Assembly (NCBI GenBank): GCA_037043015.1 | Contig: CM073321.1 | Location: 191,001 to 255,000, forward strand | From: Bryum argenteum | Taxonomy: Eukaryota > Streptophyta > Bryopsida > Bryales > Bryaceae | Reading direction: 5' to 3' | DNA: 64,000 nucleotides | Part shown: one piece after another, positions 52,882 through 63,995 of the stretch | Position numbering within the stretch: position 1 is the first letter of the stretch | How the letters are laid out: each line of letters starts with the position of its first letter | The notes under the pieces: generated by a model | What the model was told of the DNA's origin: nothing | Database searches by the model: none | Seen by the model: only the letters and a program-made list of their open reading frames with translations | Translations under genes and position numbers: made by a program

Positions 52882-54728
52882 CGTATAGACAATCACTTTA
52901 ATCACTCCAAGATGAACCATGAAATTCGGAATGAATTGGGCAGCGCTTCCGCGCTTAATCGCAAATTTCCGACTTTTTAACCTAAATTTATAAGTTCAGC
53001 CTAAAAATTGGGCAGCGCTTCCGCACTACCCTTTCACGTGGTGCACAGTAACTACTCAAAAGAGCAATTCAGCAAGGTACAATCATCCCAACACAACAAC
53101 CATAAGCACCAAGCATAAAGCAACACCAATCAAATTAAATCAACCAATTTTTGGGGCAAAGAAGTTGTCATTTCTTAAGATAAAGTTCACCAACTCTTAA
53201 CACACTATCTAAGAAACAACATGAACAAACTTAAAGTAAATAGAAGGGGGAGGGAGGAACTCCCTCTCTAATATCCCCTGTGCACCCTCCGTATTATCAC
53301 ACGGAGGGGACAGGGCATCCGCTGCTGCTACAAACAATGGCTCGCAACTCCGACCGCTAGCTTGCACTTCCCACCCAGTTCACTGTCGCTGGAAATCGAA
53401 GGCCGCGCGCGTGCTGAAGCTCCTCAGCTTCGCGGTTGTTGCCGTCTTCGTGCTCTTGGCCAAACAACTACCGCCTTCCGTGCTGGTCCTGGTCGCCTTG
53501 ATCGCCGTCCTCGTGCTCTTGGCCGGACAGCTACCGCCTTCGGTGGTGGTCCTGGTCGCCTTGTTTGCCGTCCTCGTGCTCCTGGCCGGACAGCTACCGC
53601 CTTCGGTGCTAGTCCTGGTCGCCTTGTTCGCCGTCCTCATGCTCCGCTTCTGGCCAGTGCCGACCACCTTGCCGCGCTCCTCGTAGTGATCCGATCCGGC
53701 CGTGCCGGCATTGATCGCCGTTCTCGAAGCTTTTCTGACGCTCGCTCTTGTCGTCCCGGTGATGGTCTCCGGCGCTGCCGCCGACTGCTGGCATGTCCGT
53801 GTCGGTGCCGATCGATGCCTTGCCAGGGTTGCCGACCCTGGTTCGCCGTCCGTGATCGTTCTTTCGCCGAATTGCTGGTGCTGGTTCCTCGTGATCGCCT
53901 CGACAGTCTTCGACGATACTCTCCCTCCGCTGCTTCCCGAGCGCTGGATCTGTTGAGCTGACTCCGCCTGCTCTTTCCTTCAGGGCTCTCCCTGCTACCT
54001 GTCTGAGTTGCTGCTGGCGAGCCGTCGTCACAGCCACTATAGGTGTCGGCCCCTCGGATCCGCACTTCCCACGTTACGATCTCTGATCTCGTCACAGGGA
54101 AATACAATCACACGGGACAGACTCTCTCTCAAGGCACGACCAAGAAAACCTAGATTTCATACACACCCAAAAAAACCAACTTCTACTCACACATGCTCCC
54201 TTCCACCAAAAAACAACACACAAAAATCTCTCCCAACAAATGCCACCACAAAAAATTCTAGATCTTCCCCTGCACACACACTCCTTCCACACACACACTT
54301 CTTCCCCCAAAAAACTTAGAACCCTAACTCCACTTCCTCTCCCTAGTTGGACACTTGGATGGGGTAGGGCTTCATTCGGTTCAAGCGGATGAAACTTTGA
54401 TCATCTAGCATTTCATCCGCAGAGTTTAACTAATTACTTTGATTATGAATATTCGTTAGGATGAATCTAGGTAATTATGAATAATGATAAATTCATAAAA
54501 CATAACCAAAAACATGTCATACTTCTTTGACACAATTTAATATTGCTAATTTAGAATAGATAAACAACTACCGGGCCATATAGGCAAGGACCCCTCCAAT
54601 TATCATATAAATTCCGGAAACCGAAAGAATTAGCCTAAATGTCCCAATTGGGAATTTTGAACATAAAAATATTAGCCTAACACTTGTAGATAGTATTTCG
54701 TACAAGAGAGAACCGTTTCGGCGGTTCA
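52882..54728 (-). repeat. Probable LTR region of the minus-strand Gypsy element
   Basis: The right end is clear (TGAACCGCCGAAACGGTTC on the minus strand, matching 45983). The left end is uncertain. It includes a GC-rich stretch with tandem repeats at 53430-53660 that is absent from the shorter copy at 45.4-46.0 kb. Confidence 0.55.
53451..53660. repeat. 63-bp tandem repeat, about 3.3 copies
   Basis: Unit contains GGCCGGACAGCTACCGCCTT and CTGGTCGCCTTG..TCGCCGTCCTCGT. Because 63 is divisible by three, all frames stay open and give 21-residue repeats (LLAGQLPPSV.VLVALFAVLV on plus). I read this as non-coding. Confidence 0.9.
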
Positions 54729-54840
54729 GAGGTGTAGGCCATCTTCGGGGTAATTTTGCCCAAAAATGCAACGGACTCAGGCTCACGAAGCTCGTAGGCA
54801 AATGTCTCCATTGGGCTCGCACGGATACATGTGGTACAAC

Positions 54841-55350
54841 TTACATGTGGCATTTGTGCGCGGGGGAAAGGTGCGCCATTAATTTCGCGAGTTGAACGGT
54901 GTTGTTTGGACAGACATCCCATACTTCAAATGGGCCTAGCCATATAGCATCAAATTCGCCCGGAAATTCCATCCTCGTGGCATATTGGAGCATCACTAGG
55001 TCTCCTGGAGCTAAAACCCACTTCTTATGAAGCTTGTCAAAGGCCAACTTGCGACGCCGGGCCATTGTCTCAATATGTTGAGCGCTAAGGCGCCAAGTCT
55101 CACTCAACCCTTCAAGCATGAGGACTCGATCATAGATAGAGTCCGAAATAGGAAGTCTAGCCTCGACTACTATGCGCAAGGAGGGGATCTCGATTTCGAT
55201 GGGTAAAACCGCCTCTATCCCATATACTAGGGCAAACGGGGTTCGCTTTGTGGTGACCTTGAACGTGGTCCTATATGCCGACAAAGCGGCATTGAGTTTG
55301 GTGTCCCAATTCCGTTTGTTGTCATGGATAGTCTTCCTCAAAATCCTCAC
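54841..55350 (-). pseudogene. pol fossil: integrase C-terminal part
   Basis: LNAALSAYRTTFKVTTKRTP and FALVYGIEAVLPIEIEIPSL are typical of Gypsy integrases; the GPFEV..V stretch belongs to the C-terminal GPY/F module. Confidence 0.85.
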
Positions 55351-55661
55351 GATGGTTTGATTACATCGTTTGGCTAAGCCGTTGGTTTGAAGATGGTAAG
55401 GGGTGGTTTTACGGTGATCAATCCTCTAAGTCGAGGTAAGTTCCACAATAAGGTCATTGAGGAAATGGGTGCCCCGGTCGCTAACCGAAACCCGTGGGAC
55501 ACCGAAACAAGACAAAACATTTTCAAACAAGAAGCATGTCGTGGTTTTCTTATTTGCAACTTTGACCTCTTTGGCCTCTACCCATTTGGTCAAATAATCG
55601 ACCGCGAGAATGATATACGCCATTTGGCGCGACGAAGTGGGGTGCACGGGGCCCACATAGT

Positions 55662-57116
55662 CTATTCCCCACTTCTCAAAGGGAAGCAGGGATAGCGAGG
55701 GTATTGAAGGGAACGCCATGTGGAGGTCATTCCGAGCAAACCATTGGCATGCGTCACACTTGGTGGCGTGCCGGTGGATATCGGCGAACATGGTGGCCAA
55801 CAGTACCCAACTCTAAGGATTTTTTGGGCCGTGAGACGACCCGAAAAATGCCCACCGCAAGTGTCATCGTGGCATGCTACAATTATACGTGATGCCTCGA
55901 GCTCACTAACACACCGGCGTAGGACCCCGTCAATGCCGCACCGGTACAACCGGTTTGCTATAATAGCATAGTGGCGGCTATTGACCCAGATTTTGCGCCG
56001 CTCATTGGCATCTAGGTGATCGGGAAGTTTTTGTGTACTCAAAAACTCCGCAATATAGGTGTCCCACGTGGGGGTCACGGTGATGGAGAAAAGGTTGGCA
56101 TCGGGAAGCTCATCCTCGATGTCCACCATGCCCATTGACTCGGACAACCGTGAGAGGTGGTCCGCTTGAAGATGCAAGCGGCCGGGTTTGTACTCCACGG
56201 TATAATCTAGCTCCTCTAGGAGCAAAACCCATCGGGCCACCCGACCGCTAAGGTCGGGTTTGTTAACCATGTAGCGTAACGCTAAGTGGTTGACAAAAAA
56301 TACCACGGGATTCATGAGTAAGTAATGCCTAAATTTCTTGGCACTAAACACCATGGCCAAACATTCCCTTTCCGTGGTGGAATAATTCCTTTCCGCGGCG
56401 GTTAATTGGCGGCTAGCAAATGCCACGGGGCGGTCCTTGCCGTTAGGTCCATGTGGTTGACACAAGCTAAACCCCACGGCTACCGCCGATGCATCACAAT
56501 ACACATGGAAAGGGATGTCCCGATTGGGGGGCACAAGACATGGATAGGAGGTCAACTTGGTCTTGAGGGCATCAAAACCCTCTTGACACTCACTGGTCCA
56601 CTCGAATTTGACCTCCTTCCTTGTGAGGTTGGTTAAGGGTATGGCGGCCGTGGCATAATCGGCCATGATGTCCCAATACCACCCAAAATGGCCAAGAGCA
56701 CGTTGTATGCCCTTGACCGAAGTTGGGAATTCAAGGTTGAGAATTACTTCAACCTTTTCGGGGTCCGGTTCCTTGCCGGCCTTGGAAACCACGTAGCCCA
56801 ATAATACCCCTTTTTGTACCCCTAGGTACACATTGGCGGAATTTAAGGAGAGGCGGTTTCGACGGCACCGCACAAAACACTCACGCAACATTGCGTAGTG
56901 TTCTAATGCACTCATTTGGGTGCTAAAATCGTCAATGAAAACCGACATGGACTTATGGAGGAGATCAAAAAATATAAAAGTCATGACTCGTTGGAACGCC
57001 GAGGGTGCGTTGCACAACCCGAAGGGCATGACCACATAGATGAATGTCCCCCAAGGGGTTGTGAAAGCGGTTTTGTGATAATCGTCGGGATGGATGGATA
57101 CTTCGTTGTATCCCAA
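55662..57116 (-). pseudogene. pol fossil: RT thumb, RNase H, integrase start
   Basis: A 484-residue block with PFGLCNAPSAFQRVM and the VFIDDFS catalytic box of RT, YCDASAVAVGFSL and NYSTTERECLAMVFS of RNase H, and the H-H-C-C region start of integrase. The family copies RNA into DNA in cytoplasmic particles and integrates it in the nucleus. Fossil. Confidence 0.88.
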
Positions 57117-57897
57117 GTATCCATAGATCTAGGAAGGTGTAGAGCTTATGCCCCGCCACCTCATCCAAGATTTGGTTCACAAATGGAAGAGGGAAATGAT
57201 CCTTTTGGGTGGCTTTGTTTAAACGACGATAGTCGATGCACACCCTTAACTTCCCATTTTTCTTCTTCACAAGCACCATAGGGGACACCCAATCTGTGAT
57301 TTTCACCGATTTAATGAAACCCGCCTCTAAGAGCTTTTCCAACTCGGCTTTGACCACGAGTTGGAGGCGGGGGTTCATTGGGCGTTCCTTTTGCAAGACC
57401 CGTATGGACCCCGGAAGTAGGGGGATCGTGTGTTGGGCAATCTCCGGTGGAATGCCCTTGAGGTCTTTATAGGACCAAGCAAAAATGTCCCGGAATTCGA
57501 GGACAAGACCTTTGAACCTCTCAATTTCTTTCGGGAATAATTGAGCCCCCATTTTGATGGGGCGGGGCTCTTCGCCCTTTAGAGACACGTCCACATCTAC
57601 GCAATCGTTGATTGGGACCGTGACCGGGTTGGTGGGGCCATGACACCAATCACTTGGCACCGCGGAGTAAATAGGTAAATCGGAACCTACCTCCAAGTTA
57701 GGGGAGGTTTTGCGGAAGTAAAGAGGAGGAGGGAGTATTTCCTCTTCTTCCAGTAGCCCTTCAAAACCGAGGCTTTGGGTCCCATCTATTTCGAGGTTGT
57801 AAACCACCTCATAGTCAACCTCATCAACCAAGGTTGTTACCCCGGAGCATGGGCCTACCGGTTCTTCCAAAACTCTCATGGTAGTGATGACATTCAC
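56965..57897 (-). pseudogene. pol fossil: linker and RT fingers
   Basis: Contains DIFAWSYKDLKGI, the proline-rich VQKER-like loop and VKKKNGKLRVCIDYRRLNK. The upstream linker resembles the plus-strand stretch at 63.5-63.8 kb, showing that both belong to related lineages. Confidence 0.85.
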
Positions 57898-57901
57898 CGA
57901 T

Positions 57902-58495
57902 TGTTAACGGAATATTCGTAGTATATTCGCTAGGCTATTTTTAGTCTAGTCTCTACTCGGCAGGTATAGACCCGGCAGGCGATACCGGGTAGGGTTAGCA
58001 GGTCGGATCTCTAGTTGTTGTTTTTAGAGTCTTAGACTCATTTTGGACACCCGACCTTTCTGGACGACCTGGCAGACTGGTCGGCTGACCTGTTGTTCTC
58101 AGCTGGATCTGACAGTCAGTCAGACCCAGCCGACTATATGTACCACCCTCTTCTCCGTGAGGGTTGTTGCTAGCTAATCTATCCCTCTTTGCCAGTAACC
58201 TCGGAGTTCTGCATAGTCTTCTATTCTGTTCTTCCGTTGTGTGTGTTTGAATAGACTAGCCGACTTTTGTTTGCAGGATCTCTGATCTGTTTGTGAGAAT
58301 CGTGTGTTTTCTCTCTCTCTAGTGTTTAGCAGACCCGACCTAAAGCTGTCTGGTCCCTCTAGATACTCACTAGTCGGTAGAGTAAACTCCCTTCCCTTCT
58401 TGCTAGTCGCAGTTTTGATAACCCGACGTTATTGTGACTAGTAGGAAATTAACTTAGACTCGTTAGGGTATGGTTTCAGAAAAACCCCCTTAACA
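57902..58495 (+). repeat. LTR of the plus-strand Gypsy element, 594 bp
   Basis: Bounded by TGTTAA...TTAACA. Followed at once by TTTGGCGACCTATGC, a likely primer-binding region. Relatives at 3753 (plus) and 2429-2978 (minus). Confidence 0.88.
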
Positions 58496-59088
58496 TTTGG
58501 CGACCTATGCTTGAGTTCGATTCCATCGTTTCCAGATCGCGCAGATCTGAAGTAGAGCAGGTAGATCTCCCTCAACATTGGGCTACCGTGCGATTGTCTG
58601 GTCCAGCATTTTAGATCTGTAAACAAGTAGAAACTGTGTAGAGCATGCCGACCCAGATGTCGACCCTGCACAAATCTGCTCTGAAAGTGTCTGCTATAGA
58701 GGTTTAGGAGTATGCAACCTACCGGTCAGTTGACACAGAAGTTGTTGGTATCAAGGTTTCAGTAAAAATCTGTCTCCTACACTCAACAGCATCTGACCTA
58801 GTCAGGTAGAGTACGGCAACATAGCTAAAACGCGCCTCGGAGATCATAGTCGCTACGTGTCTATCCAGCAAAAGTAGAGTCGTCTAAGAGTGCTAAGAAA
58901 TCTGTAGAGCGGTGTGTGGAAGAAGCTCACGGTGCCAAAAGAGCAACTAAGTGAGCTCACACAAAACACCAGCCAAGCAGACTGCAGCCTCAGACTCTAC
59001 CTGCCAGATCCAGATTCAGATTCAGATCTAGATCTGGATCGAGATCCGAAAAAACCGGATCTCGATCTGAAAGTGACACGTCACCATT
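58496..59088 (+). other. Leader of the plus-strand Gypsy element
   Basis: Untranslated-looking sequence between the LTR and gag; the part 58905-58950 recurs in the fossil at 4215-4260. Confidence 0.6.
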
Positions 59089-60993
59089 ATGACGGGTCCA
59101 CGCACGCGTGCTGCCGGCTCTCCTGAGCCAGTCGACTTACCACCCGACCAGCTGGAAAATTCCAGACTGTATCGGGAATGGCGCAGGTTGCAGTCCCGGA
59201 TAAATCCATCTCTAGACACCCGACAGTCGACCCCAAGGGCCGACCCCCTCCCGACATATAGCGTCAGAAGACAAGTCTTTGCATCCACGTCGGATGAAGC
59301 GTCCCTGCACCACCTGGTCGAATACACCCAAGGTATGACGGACGTCCCAGAAGGTACAGTCTTTCACGAAACGTCTTTTCCAATGAATCGTGGCGGGTAT
59401 ACCGACCCGACCCGACCTGTGGCCAATTTGCCACTAACATCGTCAACAGCGGATCACTACACCCGACCTAGTGTGGCGAGACATACGATTTCGAACCCAT
59501 CAACGCCCCGACAGAACAGGGTCGACCAACCACCACTTCCTGATCGACCGTCTAGTGCCAACCAGCGGCTTGTCAGGTACAATCCTGACCCGTCCATCAT
59601 TATGCAAGAGCGTCAGCACGAAATTGATTTACTACGTAGTAGTCGGGCCGAACTCGACCTCCGTCTGGCCACTCTGTTGTCTAACCCGGGCCAGACAGAG
59701 CACCCGCCCCTACCAGGTCGGAACCCCCAGACGGCATCATCTTACCAGGAACCTAGTTCTCCTGGTCCAATGGTGAGCCGACCGGGTACACCCGTAGAAG
59801 AAAGTCCTTCCCCGACTGCTAGACAGGAGTTCGACCCCCATACGGTCCATCAGATCCAGACTATATATAATCAAGGAGTCGACCCGCTAGCAGTCAGACC
59901 CGCCTTACCCAACATTCGCACACACCCACCGGACGTATTAACATTAGATCCGCCTGTCAACCACCTACCCGACCATAGAATGTCGACCCCACAGGTTTTG
60001 ACCCAACACCGTCATCAGGCACAGCCGGCACAACGGGTCTTAGTTACCCAGCCGACCGCCACACCTGTATCATCCTCGACTTATTCCTGGCCATTCTCAG
60101 CCAGCACTTATGGTCGACCGGTAGACCCACAGTCCCTACCTATGCAGGCTGTGAGTCTACCGAGTGCACCTATACAAACGGTCACCCGACCAACCACCCT
60201 ACCCCATCCGTCGGTGTGTACGTACTGTCACACCCCGGGTCATACTTTTGAATACTGCCCCTATTTAGTGGCACCCAGACCAACAGCACCAGGTCTGGCA
60301 CCACCTGTCTACTCGACAGCAGTAGGACCGACTTACTTAGCCGTTCCGACAGCACCTGGTCAAGTACCGCCTGTCTATCCGACAGCGGTAGGACCGACCT
60401 ACCCAGTCGCTCCGGCAGTATCTACATCTGTACCGCCCGTCTATCCGACAGGTATGGTACCACCATACCCTGCTTACCAGACAGGAGCAGTCCCACCACA
60501 CTCTGTCTATCCGACAGCAGCATACCCAACCCGCACGACTGCCAGGAAACCAGTGGTCATGCCGACCTATAAAGAAGGTAAGTGTGCCATGACCCATGTC
60601 AACCGTTTTGTCAATGCGTTGATGCTAAACGGAGAAACAGATCCGAATATAAGCATTGCCCTGTTTGGTAATTCTTTAGTTGATGCAAATAATTATAATT
60701 GGTTCACCAACCAACGGTCGACCCTACCCTACCAAGACCTGCAGTGTCTAATGGAGGCCTTTAAATACCGGTATCAGGATATTGACAATGATGACCAAGC
60801 CTACCTCATTTTCCGCAGTCTCAAACAGGACACTAAGGAGTCGGTAGATGACTATTATGAGCGTATGATGAAACTGGCTGGTCAGTTCAAGGTCCCTCCA
60901 GCCGACAATTTTCTACTAAGCAACTTTCGAGCTGGCTTGTTGAAGTATTTGCAGGTAGCGACAGTTGGACTACCCAGATCCACTCTGGCATAG
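59089..60993 (+). CDS. gag of the plus-strand Gypsy element (fossil)
   Basis: A 634-residue open frame. The N-terminal two thirds are Pro/Thr-rich and disordered, with a CCHC knuckle CTYCHTPGHTFEYC near residue 380, followed by tandem YPTAVGPTYP..P-type repeats. The capsid-like domain comes last (KEGKCAMTHVNRFVNALML, FTNQRSTLPYQDLQ, SVDDYYERMMKLAGQF). A zinc knuckle before the capsid domain is an unusual order. Confidence 0.8.
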   Translation: MTGPRTRAAGSPEPVDLPPDQLENSRLYREWRRLQSRINPSLDTRQSTPRADPLPTYSVRRQVFASTSDEASLHHLVEYTQGMTDVPEGTVFHETSFPMNRGGYTDPTRPVANLPLTSSTADHYTRPSVARHTISNPSTPRQNRVDQPPLPDRPSSANQRLVRYNPDPSIIMQERQHEIDLLRSSRAELDLRLATLLSNPGQTEHPPLPGRNPQTASSYQEPSSPGPMVSRPGTPVEESPSPTARQEFDPHTVHQIQTIYNQGVDPLAVRPALPNIRTHPPDVLTLDPPVNHLPDHRMSTPQVLTQHRHQAQPAQRVLVTQPTATPVSSSTYSWPFSASTYGRPVDPQSLPMQAVSLPSAPIQTVTRPTTLPHPSVCTYCHTPGHTFEYCPYLVAPRPTAPGLAPPVYSTAVGPTYLAVPTAPGQVPPVYPTAVGPTYPVAPAVSTSVPPVYPTGMVPPYPAYQTGAVPPHSVYPTAAYPTRTTARKPVVMPTYKEGKCAMTHVNRFVNALMLNGETDPNISIALFGNSLVDANNYNWFTNQRSTLPYQDLQCLMEAFKYRYQDIDNDDQAYLIFRSLKQDTKESVDDYYERMMKLAGQFKVPPADNFLLSNFRAGLLKYLQVATVGLPRSTLA

Positions 60994-61053
60994 GCAAAGC
61001 AGTCAGCCAAGCTTGCTGAGAGCGGACTACCGAAGGAACCCAACCCAACCCCG

Positions 61054-62631
61054 ATGCCACCCGACCGGTCAGTCGACCGGACAAAACGAGTTGTATGCAA
61101 CTTGTGCAAAAAATTGGGCCATGGAGAGAGCGACTGCTGGCGGAATCTGGAGAGCGACTTTGCGAAACGACGAGCAGCAGCAGCACCGACAGTGGCAGTT
61201 GCCGCACCAACTCTTACCCAATCGTCAGCAGGGCCGACGGGTCGACCCCCGCGGGCTACCTTCCCGAAACGAATCTTCCCTTGTTCTCTGTGTAAGCTTA
61301 TGGACCACCCGACACACTTGTGTCCCATGCTGAAGGACCCAAGGGTGGTCAAATTTTTGAGTCAACAGACGAAGGAAACAAAACCAACCACCTCGACAGT
61401 GATCATAGAAGAAGCGCCATCGACTTCGGTAGGAGTCGTGACAGTAGCTGCCATAACCCGGAGCAAGATACTAAAGGAGGAGACACTACCCGACCAGAAC
61501 CTACCGGACAAACCCGACTGGCATGCACAGGAGCAGCTGCGAGACCAGATGATGCAGGACGTCAGACAGTTCCAGTCAGAACTCGAGTCCCCGACTTTTA
61601 CATATGCACAGCCAGGAGCAGACAAACTGCAAACCGACTGGGATTCAGAGGCACTACCACAGCAACCGACTTCGCCTCACACGACGCCGACAGCCTCTGA
61701 CCAGACCATACCCCACTCGACCGATTCGGCATTAAACGAGCTACACCAGCGCTTTTGGGACAGCAAGTTGCAGGTGTCCCTAAGAGAGCTTTTTCAACTC
61801 TCACCGGCACTCACGGCCCTAGTCCGGAGTCGACTATACCAATCGGCGTCACCCGACCTACCCCCTACGGTCGACCCTCTACCTGAAACAGTCGTCATAG
61901 CCGGTGCAGAGACGGTCGATCGACACATGCCGGTAATATCAGTGTCGGTCGGTAAGAACGTGGTCGACGACGCCCTTATCGATGGAGGCTCTGGGGTCAA
62001 TGTGATCACCGAGGAGGAGCGTCGAAGGTTAGGCCTTCCAAAACCGTCTCCGGCCCCCTTCAATTTGAAGATGGCAAACGGCACCCTAGCCCGCCCTAAA
62101 GGGCTACTACGGGATGTCAGGATTCACATCCATGGCATACCTTACGTAGTCACAATGGTGGTGCTAGACTGCTCGACAGTCAAATCGGACTACCGGTTGC
62201 TGCTGGGTCGACCCTGGCTCCGGCATGCTAAGGTAATCCATAATTGGGGTAAGCAAGATGTTAGATTTTTGACCGAGCCATTAATACCACCAACCATTAA
62301 CAACGGACCATCTATTGCTTCTACCTCACAAGTGCCTTCTCAAATGAACTTAATTCTACACCAACTCGCGATGGAAGAACCGGTACAAGGTGCCAATGTA
62401 CCAACGTTAGCAGTTATGACTAGATCCCAACACACGAAACCAGTTCTAACATCAATTGATGAAGAAAGTGCTTCGGAAGATTCACCGCATTTATTAGATT
62501 TAAATGATACATTGAAAAATGTTGTAGAAGACACTTTAAAAGAAGGTGTCAAAAATTCTATACTCCAACCAACTCTGCTTCCATTTGATCGATCGCCTAG
62601 GGACGAGGAAGAAAGGCTAGGTGAATTCTAG
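61054..62631 (+). CDS. Zinc-knuckle and protease region of the plus-strand Gypsy element (fossil)
   Basis: Two CCHC-like knuckles (CNLCKKLGHGESDC, CSLCKLMDHPTHLC) are followed by a disordered stretch and a retropepsin-like domain with ALIDGGSGVNVITEEERRRL and LLLGRPWLR. The tail after residue about 400 looks like a different lineage. Confidence 0.8.
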   Translation: MPPDRSVDRTKRVVCNLCKKLGHGESDCWRNLESDFAKRRAAAAPTVAVAAPTLTQSSAGPTGRPPRATFPKRIFPCSLCKLMDHPTHLCPMLKDPRVVKFLSQQTKETKPTTSTVIIEEAPSTSVGVVTVAAITRSKILKEETLPDQNLPDKPDWHAQEQLRDQMMQDVRQFQSELESPTFTYAQPGADKLQTDWDSEALPQQPTSPHTTPTASDQTIPHSTDSALNELHQRFWDSKLQVSLRELFQLSPALTALVRSRLYQSASPDLPPTVDPLPETVVIAGAETVDRHMPVISVSVGKNVVDDALIDGGSGVNVITEEERRRLGLPKPSPAPFNLKMANGTLARPKGLLRDVRIHIHGIPYVVTMVVLDCSTVKSDYRLLLGRPWLRHAKVIHNWGKQDVRFLTEPLIPPTINNGPSIASTSQVPSQMNLILHQLAMEEPVQGANVPTLAVMTRSQHTKPVLTSIDEESASEDSPHLLDLNDTLKNVVEDTLKEGVKNSILQPTLLPFDRSPRDEEERLGEF

Positions 62632-62652
62632 GAAGGACCAACAATACCGGAG

Positions 62653-63294
62653 TTGGAAAAGTTTCCCCCTCCGTTATTGGAGGAGCCAACCATCGTGACA
62701 CCATACGATTTGATATCAGATCTCACTCGCCTTAAGGCAAACATTTCGATTGCTCAATTGCTAGAGCTTGTCCCAAAGCTGTTAAAAGAGTTCAAAAAAC
62801 AATCAACGACAAGACGAAGGCAAAGGAGACCAATCGCAAGAACCGGTGCTAATTTGGTCAAAATCAAACCTTTTGTTGTAAAAGCTATCGAGATTGAGGC
62901 GTCCATAGTAGATAAGGTTATACCCAATGTGGTTGTCGATAGTGGTAGTCGGCTCAACATTATGCCTCTTAACACTATAGAGAAGCTAGGATTATCTATT
63001 ACCGGCAAGTCTCCCTATATTATTAACATGGCAGATCAAAGTGAGGATAAGCCGTTGGGAGAGATAAAAAATTGTAAAGTAACCTCAGAAGGAGAAGAAT
63101 ACTCCGTTACTTTCCAAGTCGTTAGAATAAAAACCAACAAGTATGGTTATCCTTTATTGTTAGGGCGTCCATGGTTAAGACTTGCGGCTGCTAAGACCGA
63201 TTGGGGAGGAAACAAACCACATATGTTGTATGGACCCCCTCACAACATCACCAAGGTGAGAATTACCGGTAGCAATTGTGAATGCTTTTTGTGA
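62653..63294 (+). CDS. Second protease-like region, Tat/Athila-type (fossil)
   Basis: NVVVDSGSRLNIMPLNTIEK is a retropepsin-like active-site region with D-S-G, followed by YPLLLGRPWLRLAAAKTDW. It duplicates the function of the preceding protease region, in AT-richer DNA. Confidence 0.78.
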   Translation: MEKFPPPLLEEPTIVTPYDLISDLTRLKANISIAQLLELVPKLLKEFKKQSTTRRRQRRPIARTGANLVKIKPFVVKAIEIEASIVDKVIPNVVVDSGSRLNIMPLNTIEKLGLSITGKSPYIINMADQSEDKPLGEIKNCKVTSEGEEYSVTFQVVRIKTNKYGYPLLLGRPWLRLAAAKTDWGGNKPHMLYGPPHNITKVRITGSNCECFL

Positions 63295-63845
63295 CGATTG
63301 GGACTCTTCAAGTGATGATGAATTACCGGTAGCAATTTCAGGAAAGAATAAAGGCAAACAAGTTCAATTTGCAAAACCGGAGTCTAGTGTCATACCTCAA
63401 CCCGAAACTACACCGATTCGTTGTTTAGGCCCGGCGTTGTACGATTGGGAAGATGAAGGGGGTTTTGCTCAATGGTTGGCAAACCACCCCAATTTTAATT
63501 CGGACTTTAGTGTTTCTATTAACTTCATTGAGAAATTCACCTTAGTTCCGGAGGACACGAGAGGGTCGAATCTTGTAACCTTTCTAGATGATGTGCGTTA
63601 CGAGGATGTGTTTGAATTGAGCATGGATGGGACACAAGCAAATAACATAGAACTTCTTATGGATGAAAAAGAATTAGTCCCACCCCTTAAATTCAAACAA
63701 ACATCGGAAGGAGTCATGGCCGTAAACGAATTAAAATCATACCCTTCAATTCCAAATGATTGGTATCGAGGTTTGGGAGAGCCACCCCACGTACAACAAC
63801 CGGATTCGAAAACCATGGATGTGGCTAGTATTGGAGAGAGTCCAC
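63278..63845 (+). pseudogene. Linker upstream of RT, Tat/Athila-type (fossil)
   Basis: VRYEDVFELSMDGTQ..., PPLKFKQTSEG and IPNDWYRG match the minus-strand linker at 57.6-57.9 kb. Cut by the MITE. Confidence 0.75.
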
Positions 63846-63995
63846 AACACGCACTTCGTTATAATGGAAATATTCAGATTATCATATTGTGCTTGAGTTG
63901 AGCCAAATGTACTCTGTGGGTATATTTAGCTCGACTCCACCTAAACCCACATTTCTCAAAATCAGTCAATAATACCATTATAACGAATTCGTGTT
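63846..63995. mobile_element. MITE, 150 bp, with CCAC duplications
   Basis: Ends AACACGCACTTCGTTATAAT and AACACGAATTCGTTATAATG, flanked by CCAC at 63842-63845 and 63996-63999. Related to 16888-17052. It contains TTTAGCTCGACTCCACCTAA, very like half of an element A palindrome. Confidence 0.85.

Larger units (their letters stand above)
54729..57901 (-). mobile_element. Tat/Athila-like Ty3/Gypsy fossil, pol region
   Basis: Minus strand, in order: a linker (57897 onward) resembling 63480-63800 of the plus strand, reverse transcriptase (GKLRVCIDYRRLNKATQKDH; FVDD box region near 56930), RNase H (about 56550-56150), the integrase zinc-binding region (about 55850), integrase core and C-terminal end (to 54841). 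Gag and protease are missing on the right, where the plus-strand LTR begins at 57902. About three or four breaks. Medium age. Confidence 0.85.
57902..63845 (+). mobile_element. Plus-strand Ty3/Gypsy element, 5' part (continues to window end)
   Basis: Begins with a full LTR and runs through a leader, gag and protease region. From about 62260 the sequence changes in base composition and resembles the Tat/Athila-like lineage of the minus-strand element, with a second protease-like region. No RT is reached before a MITE at 63846 and the window end. It has only a few breaks, so it is younger than the relative at 3753. It may be a mosaic of two families. Confidence 0.75.

Noticed and set aside
53362-54107. 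Long overlapping frames of 140-200 residues
   Set aside because: GC-rich tandem repeat in an LTR region; open on both strands for reasons of composition.
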